DNA of 25,997 bases from Pseudomonadota bacterium (GTDB lineage Bacteria > Pseudomonadota > Gammaproteobacteria > Burkholderiales > Ferrovaceae). Made by a program: the position numbers and the translations under genes. This document shows, piece after piece, positions 13,231 through 20,681 of this stretch. The notes beneath the pieces were generated by a model. The model made no database searches and was not told the origin of the DNA. It saw nothing but the letters and a program-made list of their open reading frames with translations. The stretch's first letter is position 1. Every line of letters starts with the position of its first letter. Location of the stretch: contig JAJZHC010000004.1 of the NCBI GenBank assembly GCA_021804705.1, positions 1 through 25,997 on the forward strand, in the 5' to 3' direction.

Positions 13231-14907
13231 ATGGCAGACAACCGCCGTAGCCGTACCATCACCGAAGGCGTTCAACGCTCACCCAACCGTGCCATGTTGC
13301 GCGCCGTAGGGTTTGGAGATGGCGACTTCAACAAGCCCATCGTGGGTATCGCCAACGGCCATAGCACCATCACGCCCTGCAATGCCGGGTTGGGCGAACT
13401 GTCCGCACGTGCCGAAATTGCGCTGCATGATGCCGGCGCCATGCCGCAAACCTTCGGCACCATCACCGTGTCCGATGGCATTTCCATGGGCACCCAGGGG
13501 ATGAAGTTTTCACTGGTGTCGCGTGAGGTGATTGCCGATGCCATCGAGACGGCCACCAGCGCCCAGAGCATGGATGGCGTGCTGGTGGTGGGGGGCTGCG
13601 ACAAAAACATGCCCGGCGGCATGATCGCCATTGCGCGCATGAACATCCCCAGCATTTATGTGTATGGCGGCACCATCAAGCCTGGCCATTACCACGGCCA
13701 GGACCTGACGGTGGTCAGCCCATTCGAAGCGGTGGGCCAGTTCACGGCAGGCAAGATGTCTGAAACCGATTTCATTGAAATCGAAAAACGCGCCTGCCCC
13801 GGCAAAGGTTCCTGCGGGGGCATGTACACCGCCAACACCATGTCCTCCGCCATCGAGGTCATGGGCATGGCGTTGCCTTATTCCTCCACGCAGGCTGCCG
13901 AAGATGAAGAGAAGGCCGTGAGTGCCGAGGAGAGCGCGCGCACCCTGGTGCAGGCCATCCACAACCAGTTGCTGCCACGCCAGATCATGACGCGCAAGGC
14001 CTTCGAAAACGCCATTGCCGTGACCATGGCGGTGGGTGGATCCACCAATGCCGTGCTGCACCTGCTTGCCATCGCCCACGCCGCCGAAGTGCCGCTGCGC
14101 CTGGAAGATTTTGAAGAGATTCGCGGCAAGATTCCCGTGCTGTGCGACCTCAAGCCTTCGGGCCGCTATGTGGCCACCGACCTGCACCGCGCGGGCGGCA
14201 TTCCGCAGGTCATGAAAATGCTGCTGGCGCGCGGCCTGCTGCACGGTGAGTGCATGACCATTACCGGCAAGACCGTGGCGGAAAACCTCAAGGACATTCC
14301 GGCCGATCCGTCCAGGGATCAGGATGTCATCCGCCAGTGGGATAACCCCGTGTATGCCCAGGGTCACCTGGCCATCCTCAAGGGCAACCTCGCCACTGAA
14401 GGCGCCGTGGCCAAGATCACGGGCGTCAAGAATCCGCAGATCACGGGCCCCGCGCGCGTGTTTGATTCGGAAGAAGCGGCCATGGATGCCATCCTCAAGG
14501 GGCAGATCCGCGCCGGCGACATTCTGGTCATTCGTTTTGAAGGGCCCAAGGGCGGCCCCGGTATGCGTGAAATGCTCTCGCCCACGTCGGCCATCATCGG
14601 TGCCGGGCTGGGCGATTCGGTGGGGTTGATCACCGATGGGCGTTTCTCCGGCGGCACTTATGGCATGGTGGTGGGCCACGTGGCGCCCGAAGCCTACGTG
14701 GGTGGTGCCATCGCGCTGGTGCATGAAGGTGATTCCATCACCATCGATGCCCCCTCGCGCCTGCTGCAGCTCAATATTTCCGACGAGGAACTGGCGCACC
14801 GGCGCGCGGCGTGGAAACAGCCCGCCCCGCGTGTTACGCGCGGTGTCCTGGCCAAATACCTGAAGCTGGTGAGCACCGCCAGCCGGGGTGCGGTGACGGA
14901 CGAGTAG
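13231..14907 (+). CDS. ilvD: Dihydroxy-acid dehydratase
   Basis: IlvD dehydrates 2,3-dihydroxy-isovalerate and its methylvalerate analogue to 2-oxo acids, the third common step of valine and isoleucine synthesis. The 558-residue protein is the shorter IlvD form. Fe-S cysteine candidates are C50 (TITPCNAG), C123 (VGGCDKNMPGG) and C195 (GKGSCGGMYTANTM), all conserved. FEGPKGGPGMREML, TDGRFSGGTYGMVVGHV and VAPEA blocks near the C-terminus are diagnostic. AGGAG at 13219-13222 sets the ATG start. It is divergent from lgt. A palindrome and a larger structured element follow the stop before the convergent porin. Having a biosynthesis gene for branched-chain amino acids near an LIV importer may be coincidence. 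Confidence 0.97.
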   Translation: MADNRRSRTITEGVQRSPNRAMLRAVGFGDGDFNKPIVGIANGHSTITPCNAGLGELSARAEIALHDAGAMPQTFGTITVSDGISMGTQGMKFSLVSREVIADAIETATSAQSMDGVLVVGGCDKNMPGGMIAIARMNIPSIYVYGGTIKPGHYHGQDLTVVSPFEAVGQFTAGKMSETDFIEIEKRACPGKGSCGGMYTANTMSSAIEVMGMALPYSSTQAAEDEEKAVSAEESARTLVQAIHNQLLPRQIMTRKAFENAIAVTMAVGGSTNAVLHLLAIAHAAEVPLRLEDFEEIRGKIPVLCDLKPSGRYVATDLHRAGGIPQVMKMLLARGLLHGECMTITGKTVAENLKDIPADPSRDQDVIRQWDNPVYAQGHLAILKGNLATEGAVAKITGVKNPQITGPARVFDSEEAAMDAILKGQIRAGDILVIRFEGPKGGPGMREMLSPTSAIIGAGLGDSVGLITDGRFSGGTYGMVVGHVAPEAYVGGAIALVHEGDSITIDAPSRLLQLNISDEELAHRRAAWKQPAPRVTRGVLAKYLKLVSTASRGAVTDE

Positions 14908-14909
14908 AG

Positions 14910-14931
14910 AAAAAAAGGGGACAGACCCCTT
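14910..14931 (-). terminator. Intrinsic terminator of the porin gene, built from dispersed palindrome copy 6
   Basis: Read on the minus strand, AAGGGG, a TCTGT loop, and CCCCTT are followed by a run of T (plus-strand A run 14910-14916). This is a standard stem plus U-tract about 80 nt after the porin stop. The core 14917-14929 is the reverse-complement form of the GGGGTCTGTCCCC family. On the plus strand it starts 10 nt after the ilvD stop but lacks a T-run, so it should act in one direction only. Confidence 0.72.
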
Positions 14932-14938
14932 GTGACGG

Positions 14939-15005
14939 TAACTGACATCCGGCAGATGGCCGTGAGGGAGATCATGGACCATCCACCGGATAACAGCGTC
15001 AGTTA
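14939..15005. repeat. 67-bp three-tier inverted repeat between ilvD and porin genes
   Basis: Nested complementary arms are TAACTGAC (14939-14946) with GTCAGTTA (14998-15005), ATCCGG (14947-14952) with CCGGAT (14986-14991), and GATGG (14955-14959) with CCATC (14979-14983). That makes 19 pairs, interrupted by a 6-nt bulge (aacagc) and a small internal loop. It begins 3 bp past the porin stop on the minus strand. It could be a 3'-end stabilising structure, part of a bidirectional termination region, or the remnant of a small mobile repeat. Confidence 0.7.
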
Positions 15006-15008
15006 ACT

Positions 15009-16193
15009 CTAGAACTGCAACTGTGCGCCCAAGATGAAGCTGTTGGCGGATGGCGCGTTGACGATGCTGACGCGCTCGTAGGCGGCGGTGAATTTGGCGT
15101 CATACCCCTTGACGATGTAGTTCAAGCCATAATCATCCTTCTTGGTTTCCACGGTCTGACCCGCCAGGGTCCCCGTGTCCACACTATCCGGACGGAAGTC
15201 CTGATGCTGGTAATAGGGCTGGACCTTGCCGTAACCCATTTTCTGGGGAAACAGGAAAGCCACCGTACCCAGATAGGCCGTGCCCTGATAGGCAGGGCCA
15301 CCCCAGCAGCCGGGCGAGCCTGCCTGGCAGAAACTGTCCAGAACGCCGTGGGTATCCACCTTGTAATACGCGCCACTGAGCGTGAAAGCGCCGCCATCCA
15401 GGACCTTCTTTTCCATCAGGAAGTCGATGTTCCACGCCGAGTAGTCGGCCGTGACGCCGGTGGCCGAGGTCACGCCATTCTTCTGTGTCATTCCAGCCAG
15501 GCCCAGTGCCAGCACATCCTTGGTGCCGTAGTAGCTGCTGCTTGCAAAGTAGGCTGGATCCACCTTGGTGTCCCAGAAGTTGAAGTTGAGGCGGCCGGTG
15601 TACATGAGGTCAGAGCTGCCTCCTCCGCCCTGATACTGATTATTGATTCCAGAATTATGGCCCCGACCCTGATAGCCGCCCACGGCGTAGGTCAGGCGGT
15701 CATCGGCCACCACACCCCACACGGTGACTCCCTGGTCACGGCCATCCAGATACTGCTCCTTATACACCGAAGCCACACCAGGATAGCTCCATGAGGTGAT
15801 ATAGAACGGGCCTTCCATATCGGCACGATCCGCACCGGGCAGCAGGCGCCCCAGCCAGACGTTGAAACTCTGGGAGGGTTCGAACTGGGCATAGGCATCG
15901 AGGAGGCTGACGGAATTCAGGCTGCTGTTGTATTCCGTGTTGAACGTGGCCTTGAGCTCCTTGGAGAAACTGAAGTTGGTATAGAGGCGCAAATTGTCCA
16001 CGTTGAAGGACTGGTCGCTAGGCTGGTTGTTGCCACTGTTGCTGTCGTAGGAAGTTCTCAACCCCAGCCCGATGGAGGCGGACTGGTCATCACCAAAGTT
16101 GATGGTTGCGCCTGCATGGGCGGCGATCGCGCTCATGCATGCCATGACTACGGCGCTACGGGTGAAGAGACGAGAATTACGTTGCTGTTTCAT
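15009..16193 (-). CDS. Outer-membrane porin, probably for short-chain amides/urea (FmdC-like)
   Basis: A 394-residue beta-barrel channel precursor. ATG 16193 is preceded by AAGGAG; the frame is open 12 codons further up without support. The signal peptide is about residues 1-27 (MKQQRNSRLFTRSAVVMACM, cut near AHA). The mature chain alternates polar and aromatic residues in amphipathic strands, for example NLRLYTNFSFSKELKATFNTEY, NVWLGRLLPGADRADMEGPF and YAVGGYQGRGHNSG. It ends in the outer-membrane C-terminal phenylalanine (LGAQLQF). It is divergent from urtA. In Methylophilus methylotrophus the amide porin FmdC is encoded beside a homologous transport and formamidase cluster, so the same job is likely. 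This is inference from context; specificity cannot be read from the barrel. Confidence 0.88.
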   Translation of the reverse strand: MKQQRNSRLFTRSAVVMACMSAIAAHAGATINFGDDQSASIGLGLRTSYDSNSGNNQPSDQSFNVDNLRLYTNFSFSKELKATFNTEYNSSLNSVSLLDAYAQFEPSQSFNVWLGRLLPGADRADMEGPFYITSWSYPGVASVYKEQYLDGRDQGVTVWGVVADDRLTYAVGGYQGRGHNSGINNQYQGGGGSSDLMYTGRLNFNFWDTKVDPAYFASSSYYGTKDVLALGLAGMTQKNGVTSATGVTADYSAWNIDFLMEKKVLDGGAFTLSGAYYKVDTHGVLDSFCQAGSPGCWGGPAYQGTAYLGTVAFLFPQKMGYGKVQPYYQHQDFRPDSVDTGTLAGQTVETKKDDYGLNYIVKGYDAKFTAAYERVSIVNAPSANSFILGAQLQF

Positions 16194-16518
16194 GCCAGGC
16201 TCCTTATTAAAAAATTGATGGCTAATCAAATGCTGTCCAACGCGTCGTGTTGAGATGAGGTTATGTGCAACGCAGGCGACGTTGAAATACGCACAATTAC
16301 GAATTCAAGTCGTTGCGCAACAAAACACGTACGCAAAATTGCTGAGTTCACCATCGATGCAACAGCGTGCTGCCGTTTCCTGTCATGCCTATGCGTATGC
16401 ATAAGTAAGAAAGCGTATTCATGCCTTCGGTTGAAACTCATATCGTGGAATCGTGATTGGGAATTTCGAATCCCGGCGCTGTTTACGATCGATACACATC
16501 AACCAAGGAGTCATGCTC
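16194..16518. promoter_or_regulatory. Divergent regulatory region between porin and urtA genes (325 bp, no gene)
   Basis: The only gap over 300 bp in the window. It is visibly more AT-rich than its surroundings, as expected for promoters on both sides. It holds a perfect 10-bp palindrome GTTGCGCAAC (16312-16321), an 8-bp palindrome TATGCATA (16396-16403), and strong ribosome sites at both ends (AAGGAG before each start). I looked for sigma-54 GG-N10-GC elements and found no convincing one. No clear -35/-10 pair could be chosen. Short open frames here on either strand lack ribosome sites and coding character. Confidence 0.6.
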
Positions 16519-17772
16519 ATGTCACGTCAAACGCATCAACCTTCTGCAGTCCATCCAGCCCGTCAGGAGGCCCTGCAGCATCCGCGCAAAGGAATAGTGG
16601 CCGCACTGGCCGGCGCCCTGATTCTTGGGTTGACCGGTACGGCATTCGGCGCTTCTGGAATTGCCGTCACCGACAAGGAAGTCACCGTCGGACAATTGCA
16701 TTCATCCACGGGCACCATGGCAATTTCGGAAACCGGCGCCATCGAGGCGGAGCAGCTGGCCATCAGTCAGATCAACGCCATGGGCGGTGTACTGGGGCGC
16801 AAGATCAAAGTGATTCAGGAAGACGGCGCATCGGACTGGCCGACCTTTGCCGAGAAAATGAAGAAGCTTCTCGAGTCGGATCATGTGGCCGCAATTTTTG
16901 GCTGCTGGACCTCTGCTTCCCGCAAGGCCGTGCTGCCCGTGCTGGAACGCGACAATGGCCTGCTTTACTACCCGACGTTTTATGAAGGGCTGGAGCAATC
17001 CAAGAACGTGGTCTATACCGGCCAGGAAGCTACTCAGCAAGTGTTTGCAGGACTGGACTGGGTAGCCAAGACCAAGCACGCCAAAACCTTCTACCTGATC
17101 GGTTCGGATTACATCTGGCCGCGTACCACCATGAAGCTCGCGCGCAAGTACATCGAGACCGTGCTGCATGGAACAGTGGTGGGTGAGGAATATGCGGCCC
17201 TGGGCAGCACGGAGTTTGGCTCCACTATCAACAAGATCCGCCTGAAAAAGCCCGATGTCATCTACGCAGCTGTGGTGGGGGGTTCAAATGTGTCCTGGTT
17301 CAAACAGTTGAAGGCAGCCGGGATCACCGGCAAGAGCCAGACCCTGTTGACGCTCTCCGTGACCGAAGACGAAGCCAAGGGAATCGGCGGCGAGAACCTG
17401 CTGGGTTTCTACTCGGCGATGAAGTATTTCCAGTCTCTCAATACGCCCAGGAACAAGGAGTTTGTGAGCCAGTTCAAGGCCAAGTGGGGTCCCACAGCGC
17501 CCATCGGCGACGTGACCCAGGCGGCCTACGAAGGTCCCTGGCTGTGGAAGGCGGCCGTGGAAAAAGCCGGCAGCTTTGAAACGGACAAGGTGGTCAAGGC
17601 CGAAGAAAGCGGCACCATCACTTTCGATGCGCCTGAAGGCATGGTGTATCTCGAGCCCAACCATCACCTGAAGACCCGTCTGCGCATTGGCGAATGGCGT
17701 GCTGATGGTCAGGCCGACATCGTTTACACCTCGGACTATATCGATCCCAACCCCTTCCCCAAGGGCTATTGA
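16519..17772 (+). CDS. urtA: Urea/short-chain amide ABC transporter substrate-binding protein
   Basis: Periplasmic binding protein of the urea-type HAAT importer, 417 aa from ATG 16519. AAGGAG (16504-16510 region) is 8 nt from this ATG, whereas the ATG at 16513 is only 2-3 nt away. A long n-region precedes the Sec signal (GIVAALAGALILGLTGTAFGA, cut about residue 45). Family hallmarks are VGQLHSSTGTMAISETGAIEAEQLAI, GRKIKVIQEDGASDWPTFAEKMKKLL, and IFGCWTSASRKAVLPVLERDNGLLYYPTFYEG. YLIGSDYIWPRTTMKLA and a C-terminal EPNHHLKTRLRIGEW follow. Homologues include UrtA of cyanobacteria and FmdD of M. methylotrophus, so urea, formamide or acetamide are possible ligands. A strong hairpin follows the stop. 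Confidence 0.95.
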   Translation: MSRQTHQPSAVHPARQEALQHPRKGIVAALAGALILGLTGTAFGASGIAVTDKEVTVGQLHSSTGTMAISETGAIEAEQLAISQINAMGGVLGRKIKVIQEDGASDWPTFAEKMKKLLESDHVAAIFGCWTSASRKAVLPVLERDNGLLYYPTFYEGLEQSKNVVYTGQEATQQVFAGLDWVAKTKHAKTFYLIGSDYIWPRTTMKLARKYIETVLHGTVVGEEYAALGSTEFGSTINKIRLKKPDVIYAAVVGGSNVSWFKQLKAAGITGKSQTLLTLSVTEDEAKGIGGENLLGFYSAMKYFQSLNTPRNKEFVSQFKAKWGPTAPIGDVTQAAYEGPWLWKAAVEKAGSFETDKVVKAEESGTITFDAPEGMVYLEPNHHLKTRLRIGEWRADGQADIVYTSDYIDPNPFPKGY

Positions 17773-17778
17773 TCGCGT

Positions 17779-17813
17779 TCCGGACGCCCGCCTCTGTGGG
17801 GCTGGCGTCCGGA
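17779..17813 (+). other. Hairpin between urtA and urtB
   Basis: Perfect 10-bp arms TCCGGACGCC (17779-17788) and GGCGTCCGGA (17804-17813) enclose a 15-nt loop, starting 6 bp after the urtA stop. No T-run follows, so it is not a full terminator. In many binding-protein importers such a stem protects the upstream message, giving more binding protein than permease. That role is inferred here. Confidence 0.75.
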
Positions 17814-17853
17814 GCAGTTCGTGACTCAAACATGTTTTTGGAGTGTTCGCGCA

Positions 17854-18777
17854 ATGGATGCTTACTCACTATCGGATTTATGGTCGATTCTGGTCATGCA
17901 GGGGTTTTCTGGATTGAGCCTGTTCAGCGTATTGCTGCTGATGGCCCTGGGGCTTGCCATCATTTTTGGACAGATGGGCGTCATCAACATGGCCCATGGA
18001 GAGTTCATGACCATTGGCGCCTACACCATCTATTCGTTTTCAAAACTGACGGAAACCTACTTCCCGACCCTGATGCCCTACTACTTCATCGTGGCCATTC
18101 TGGGCGCGTTCCTGATCGCCTTTGTGGTGGGTTATCTGGTGGAGTACACGCTGATCCGTCACCTCTACAAGCGCCCCCTGGATACCCTGCTGGCCACCTG
18201 GGGGCTTAGCCTCATCATGCAGCAACTGTTCCGCTCGGCTTTTGGAGCGCGCGAAGTGAGTGCAACCCTGCCGGATTGGCTGATGGGTTCATGGAAGCCC
18301 ACCCCCGACATTGATATCCCGCTCAACGGCATCTTCGTGATGGTCATGTCGATTCTTGTCACGGGTGCTGTCGTGCTGTTCCTGTTCCGTTCCAACTGGG
18401 GGCTGAAGGTACGCGCCACCACGCAGAACCGGGTCATGGCAGGCGCTGTGGGCATCAACACGAAAAAGATCGACCGCGTGACTTTTGCCATTGGCTGCGG
18501 CATTGCGGGCGTCGCTGGTGCCTGCTTCACCACTATCGCTTCCACGGGACCCACCAGCGGATCCCTGTATATCGTGGATACCTTCCTGGTGGTGGTGTTT
18601 GGCGGCTCGGCAAGTCTTTTCGGCACGGTGGCTTCTGCCTTCTCCATTGCCCAGGCCCAGTCGGTCCTGACCTTCTTCCTGACCAACGCCATGGGCAAGG
18701 TGGTCACCCTGATGACCATCATCACCATCCTGATGATGCGGCCTGAAGGATTATTCCGCAGCAAAGTGAGAAGGTAA
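17854..18777 (+). CDS. urtB: Urea ABC transporter permease UrtB
   Basis: LivH-type inner-membrane permease, 307 aa from ATG 17854, chosen because GGAG lies about 12 nt upstream. A GTG at 17821 is in frame but unsupported, and its extension reads as non-membrane sequence. Characteristic parts are GLSLFSVLLLMALGLAIIFGQMGVINMAHGEFMTIGAYTIY, the UrtB-specific RPLDTLLATWGLSLIMQQLFRSAFGA, and the coupling loop NWGLKVRATTQNRVMAGAVGINTKKIDRVTFAIG. The segment VDTFLVVVFGGSASLFGTVASA and terminal RPEGLFRSKVRR follow. It lies 10 bp before urtC. The LLATWGLSL block distinguishes it from the amino-acid LivH at 7249-8172. Confidence 0.94.
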   Translation: MDAYSLSDLWSILVMQGFSGLSLFSVLLLMALGLAIIFGQMGVINMAHGEFMTIGAYTIYSFSKLTETYFPTLMPYYFIVAILGAFLIAFVVGYLVEYTLIRHLYKRPLDTLLATWGLSLIMQQLFRSAFGAREVSATLPDWLMGSWKPTPDIDIPLNGIFVMVMSILVTGAVVLFLFRSNWGLKVRATTQNRVMAGAVGINTKKIDRVTFAIGCGIAGVAGACFTTIASTGPTSGSLYIVDTFLVVVFGGSASLFGTVASAFSIAQAQSVLTFFLTNAMGKVVTLMTIITILMMRPEGLFRSKVRR

Positions 18778-18787
18778 GGGAGCGATC

Positions 18788-19930
18788 ATGAACGCATTAC
18801 TGAACAGGGCATTGGGAGAAAGAAACGGTGCCATCGGGCTGGCTGTATTGGCAGTGATCATCTTGCTGATCATGCCCCTGGCCCTGGATATCTTCCGGTT
18901 GAATCTGGTGGGCAAATATCTGACCTACGCCTTTGCAGCCGTGGGCCTCGTGATGGTGTGGGGCTATGGCGGCATCCTGAGCCTGGGGCAAGGGGTCTTC
19001 TTCGGCTTCGGGGGATATTGCATGGCCATGTTCCTCAAGCTCGAAGCATCCGACCTGACCAGCACGGCGCACCAGACCACACCAGGGATTCCGGATTTCA
19101 TGGACTGGAACCAGGTCACTCAGTTGCCCATGATCTGGCAACCGTTTCACAGCTTTGCGTTTACCGTGTTTGCCATCATTGCGGTGCCCCTGCTGATTTC
19201 ATACGTCATCTCTGCCGCCATGTTCAAAAGAAGGGTGGGTGGCGTGTACTTCTCCATCATCACCCAGGCCATCGCTGCCATCCTGACCATTCTCGTGGTG
19301 GGACAGCAGGGGCTGACCGGGGGTATCAACGGGATCACCGACCTGAAGACCCTCAATGGCTGGAACATCAATACCGACAGCGCCAAGTACCTGCTGTACT
19401 TCATCAACGGGGCGCTGCTTCTGGGCGTGATCATGGTGTGCAACCTCGTGCTTTCCTCCAAGCTGGGCCGCCTGCTGCTGGCCCTGCGGGACAAGGAAGA
19501 CCGGGTGCGGTTCTCGGGCTACGACGTGGCCAACTTCAAGATTTTCACCTTCTGTATGGGTGCCGTCATCTCGGCCATCGGGGGCGCCATGTTTACCCTG
19601 CAGGTGGGCTTCATGTCGCCCTCCATCATCGGCATCGTGCCCTCCATCGAGATGGTGATCTTCGCTGCCATCGGCGGGCGCATGTCCCTGGTGGGCGCGG
19701 TCTACGGCACCCTCATCGTGAACTACGGCAAGACCGCGTTTTCGGAATCCTTTCCTTCCCTGTGGCTGCTGTTCATGGGCGCCATGTTCATCGGGGTGGT
19801 CATGGTGTTTCCCAACGGCCTTGCCGGGTTGTATCAAAGCCACCTGAATGACCGGGTCACACGCTTGCTGAACCGGATCAAGAAAGTGAAGTCCTCCGAT
19901 CAACTGAAGGTCGTCAAGGCGGAGTCCTGA
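18788..19930 (+). CDS. urtC: Urea ABC transporter permease UrtC
   Basis: LivM-type permease, 380 aa, with AAGGGAG just before the ATG. UrtC features are YLTYAFAAVGLVMVWGYGGILSLGQGVFFGFGGYCMAMFLKLEA, FMDWNQVTQLPMIWQPFHSF (an extra periplasmic segment specific to UrtC), and GGVYFSIITQAIAAILTILVVGQQGLTGGINGITDL. The coupling loop LGRLLLALRDKEDRVRFSGYDVANFKIFTF, then MSPSIIGIVPSIEMVIFAAIGGRMSLVGA and the closing VFPNGLAGLYQ complete it. It is about 35 residues longer than LivM at 8172-9212 because of the added segment. It is 2 bp from urtD. Confidence 0.95.
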   Translation: MNALLNRALGERNGAIGLAVLAVIILLIMPLALDIFRLNLVGKYLTYAFAAVGLVMVWGYGGILSLGQGVFFGFGGYCMAMFLKLEASDLTSTAHQTTPGIPDFMDWNQVTQLPMIWQPFHSFAFTVFAIIAVPLLISYVISAAMFKRRVGGVYFSIITQAIAAILTILVVGQQGLTGGINGITDLKTLNGWNINTDSAKYLLYFINGALLLGVIMVCNLVLSSKLGRLLLALRDKEDRVRFSGYDVANFKIFTFCMGAVISAIGGAMFTLQVGFMSPSIIGIVPSIEMVIFAAIGGRMSLVGAVYGTLIVNYGKTAFSESFPSLWLLFMGAMFIGVVMVFPNGLAGLYQSHLNDRVTRLLNRIKKVKSSDQLKVVKAES

Positions 19931-19932
19931 TC

Positions 19933-20673
19933 ATGAGCGAGAAGATAGCCCTTTCCATTGAAGACCTGACAGTCTCGTTCGACGGATTCAAGGCAGTGGA
20001 CAAGCTGAGTCTCTATGTAGAAAAAAACGAGCTGAGGGTGATCATCGGTCCCAACGGTGCCGGCAAAACCACGGTACTCGATCTTATCTGCGGCAAGACC
20101 CGGGCCACGAGCGGCACCATCAATTTCAACGGCGCCGAGCTGACGCGTTATCCGGAACACAAGATTGTCCAGTTGGGTGTCGGGCGGAAATTCCAGACCC
20201 CTTCCATCTACGAAAACCTGACCGTTCTGGAGAATCTGGAAATTTCCTACCCGGAAGGGCGCGGCGTGTTCGGCTCGCTCACGTTCAAACGAACCGAGCA
20301 GGTGACCCAGCGCATTCTGGAGGTGGCAGAGACCATTTTCCTCACCGAATTTCTCAATACCCAGTCGGGGCTCTTGAGCCATGGCCAGAAACAGTGGCTC
20401 GAGATCGGCATGCTGCTCATCCAGGATCCCGAACTTCTGATGCTGGATGAGCCGGTGGCAGGGATGAGTGTCTCCGAGCGCGAAAAAACCGCCGACTTGC
20501 TGAACAAGATCTGCCAGGGCCGTTCCGTCATCGTGATCGAGCACGACATGGAATTCGTCAAGCGCATCGCCCATAAGGTCACCGTATTGCACCAGGGCAA
20601 GCTGCTGGCCGAAGGCAACATGGAATCAGTGCAGAACAACCCGAAAGTCATCGAAGTCTACCTGGGCCACTGA
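19933..20673 (+). CDS. urtD: Urea ABC transporter ATPase UrtD
   Basis: Cytosolic ATPase, 246 aa. It has Walker A GPNGAGKT (39-46), the UrtD/LivG segment LGVGRKFQTPSIYENLTVLENLEISYP, and a signature LSHGQKQWLEIGMLL that departs from LSGGQ in the way typical of UrtD. Walker B is LLMLDEPVAGMS and the H-loop VIVIEHDMEFVK. GGAG precedes the start and the gene begins 2 bp after urtC. LSHGQKQWLEIG is the best single marker separating it from LivG at 9205-10035. Confidence 0.95.
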   Translation: MSEKIALSIEDLTVSFDGFKAVDKLSLYVEKNELRVIIGPNGAGKTTVLDLICGKTRATSGTINFNGAELTRYPEHKIVQLGVGRKFQTPSIYENLTVLENLEISYPEGRGVFGSLTFKRTEQVTQRILEVAETIFLTEFLNTQSGLLSHGQKQWLEIGMLLIQDPELLMLDEPVAGMSVSEREKTADLLNKICQGRSVIVIEHDMEFVKRIAHKVTVLHQGKLLAEGNMESVQNNPKVIEVYLGH

Positions 20674-20681
20674 GAGGATGT

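Noticed and set aside
13510..14982. 490-codon open frame opposite ilvD
   Set aside because: Antisense shadow with no domain, rich in His, Gly and Arg as typical for reverse frames of GC-rich genes; ilvD is certain.
16263..16985. Open frame across the porin-urtA gap running into urtA in another frame
   Set aside because: No ribosome site; most of it is out-of-frame urtA sequence.
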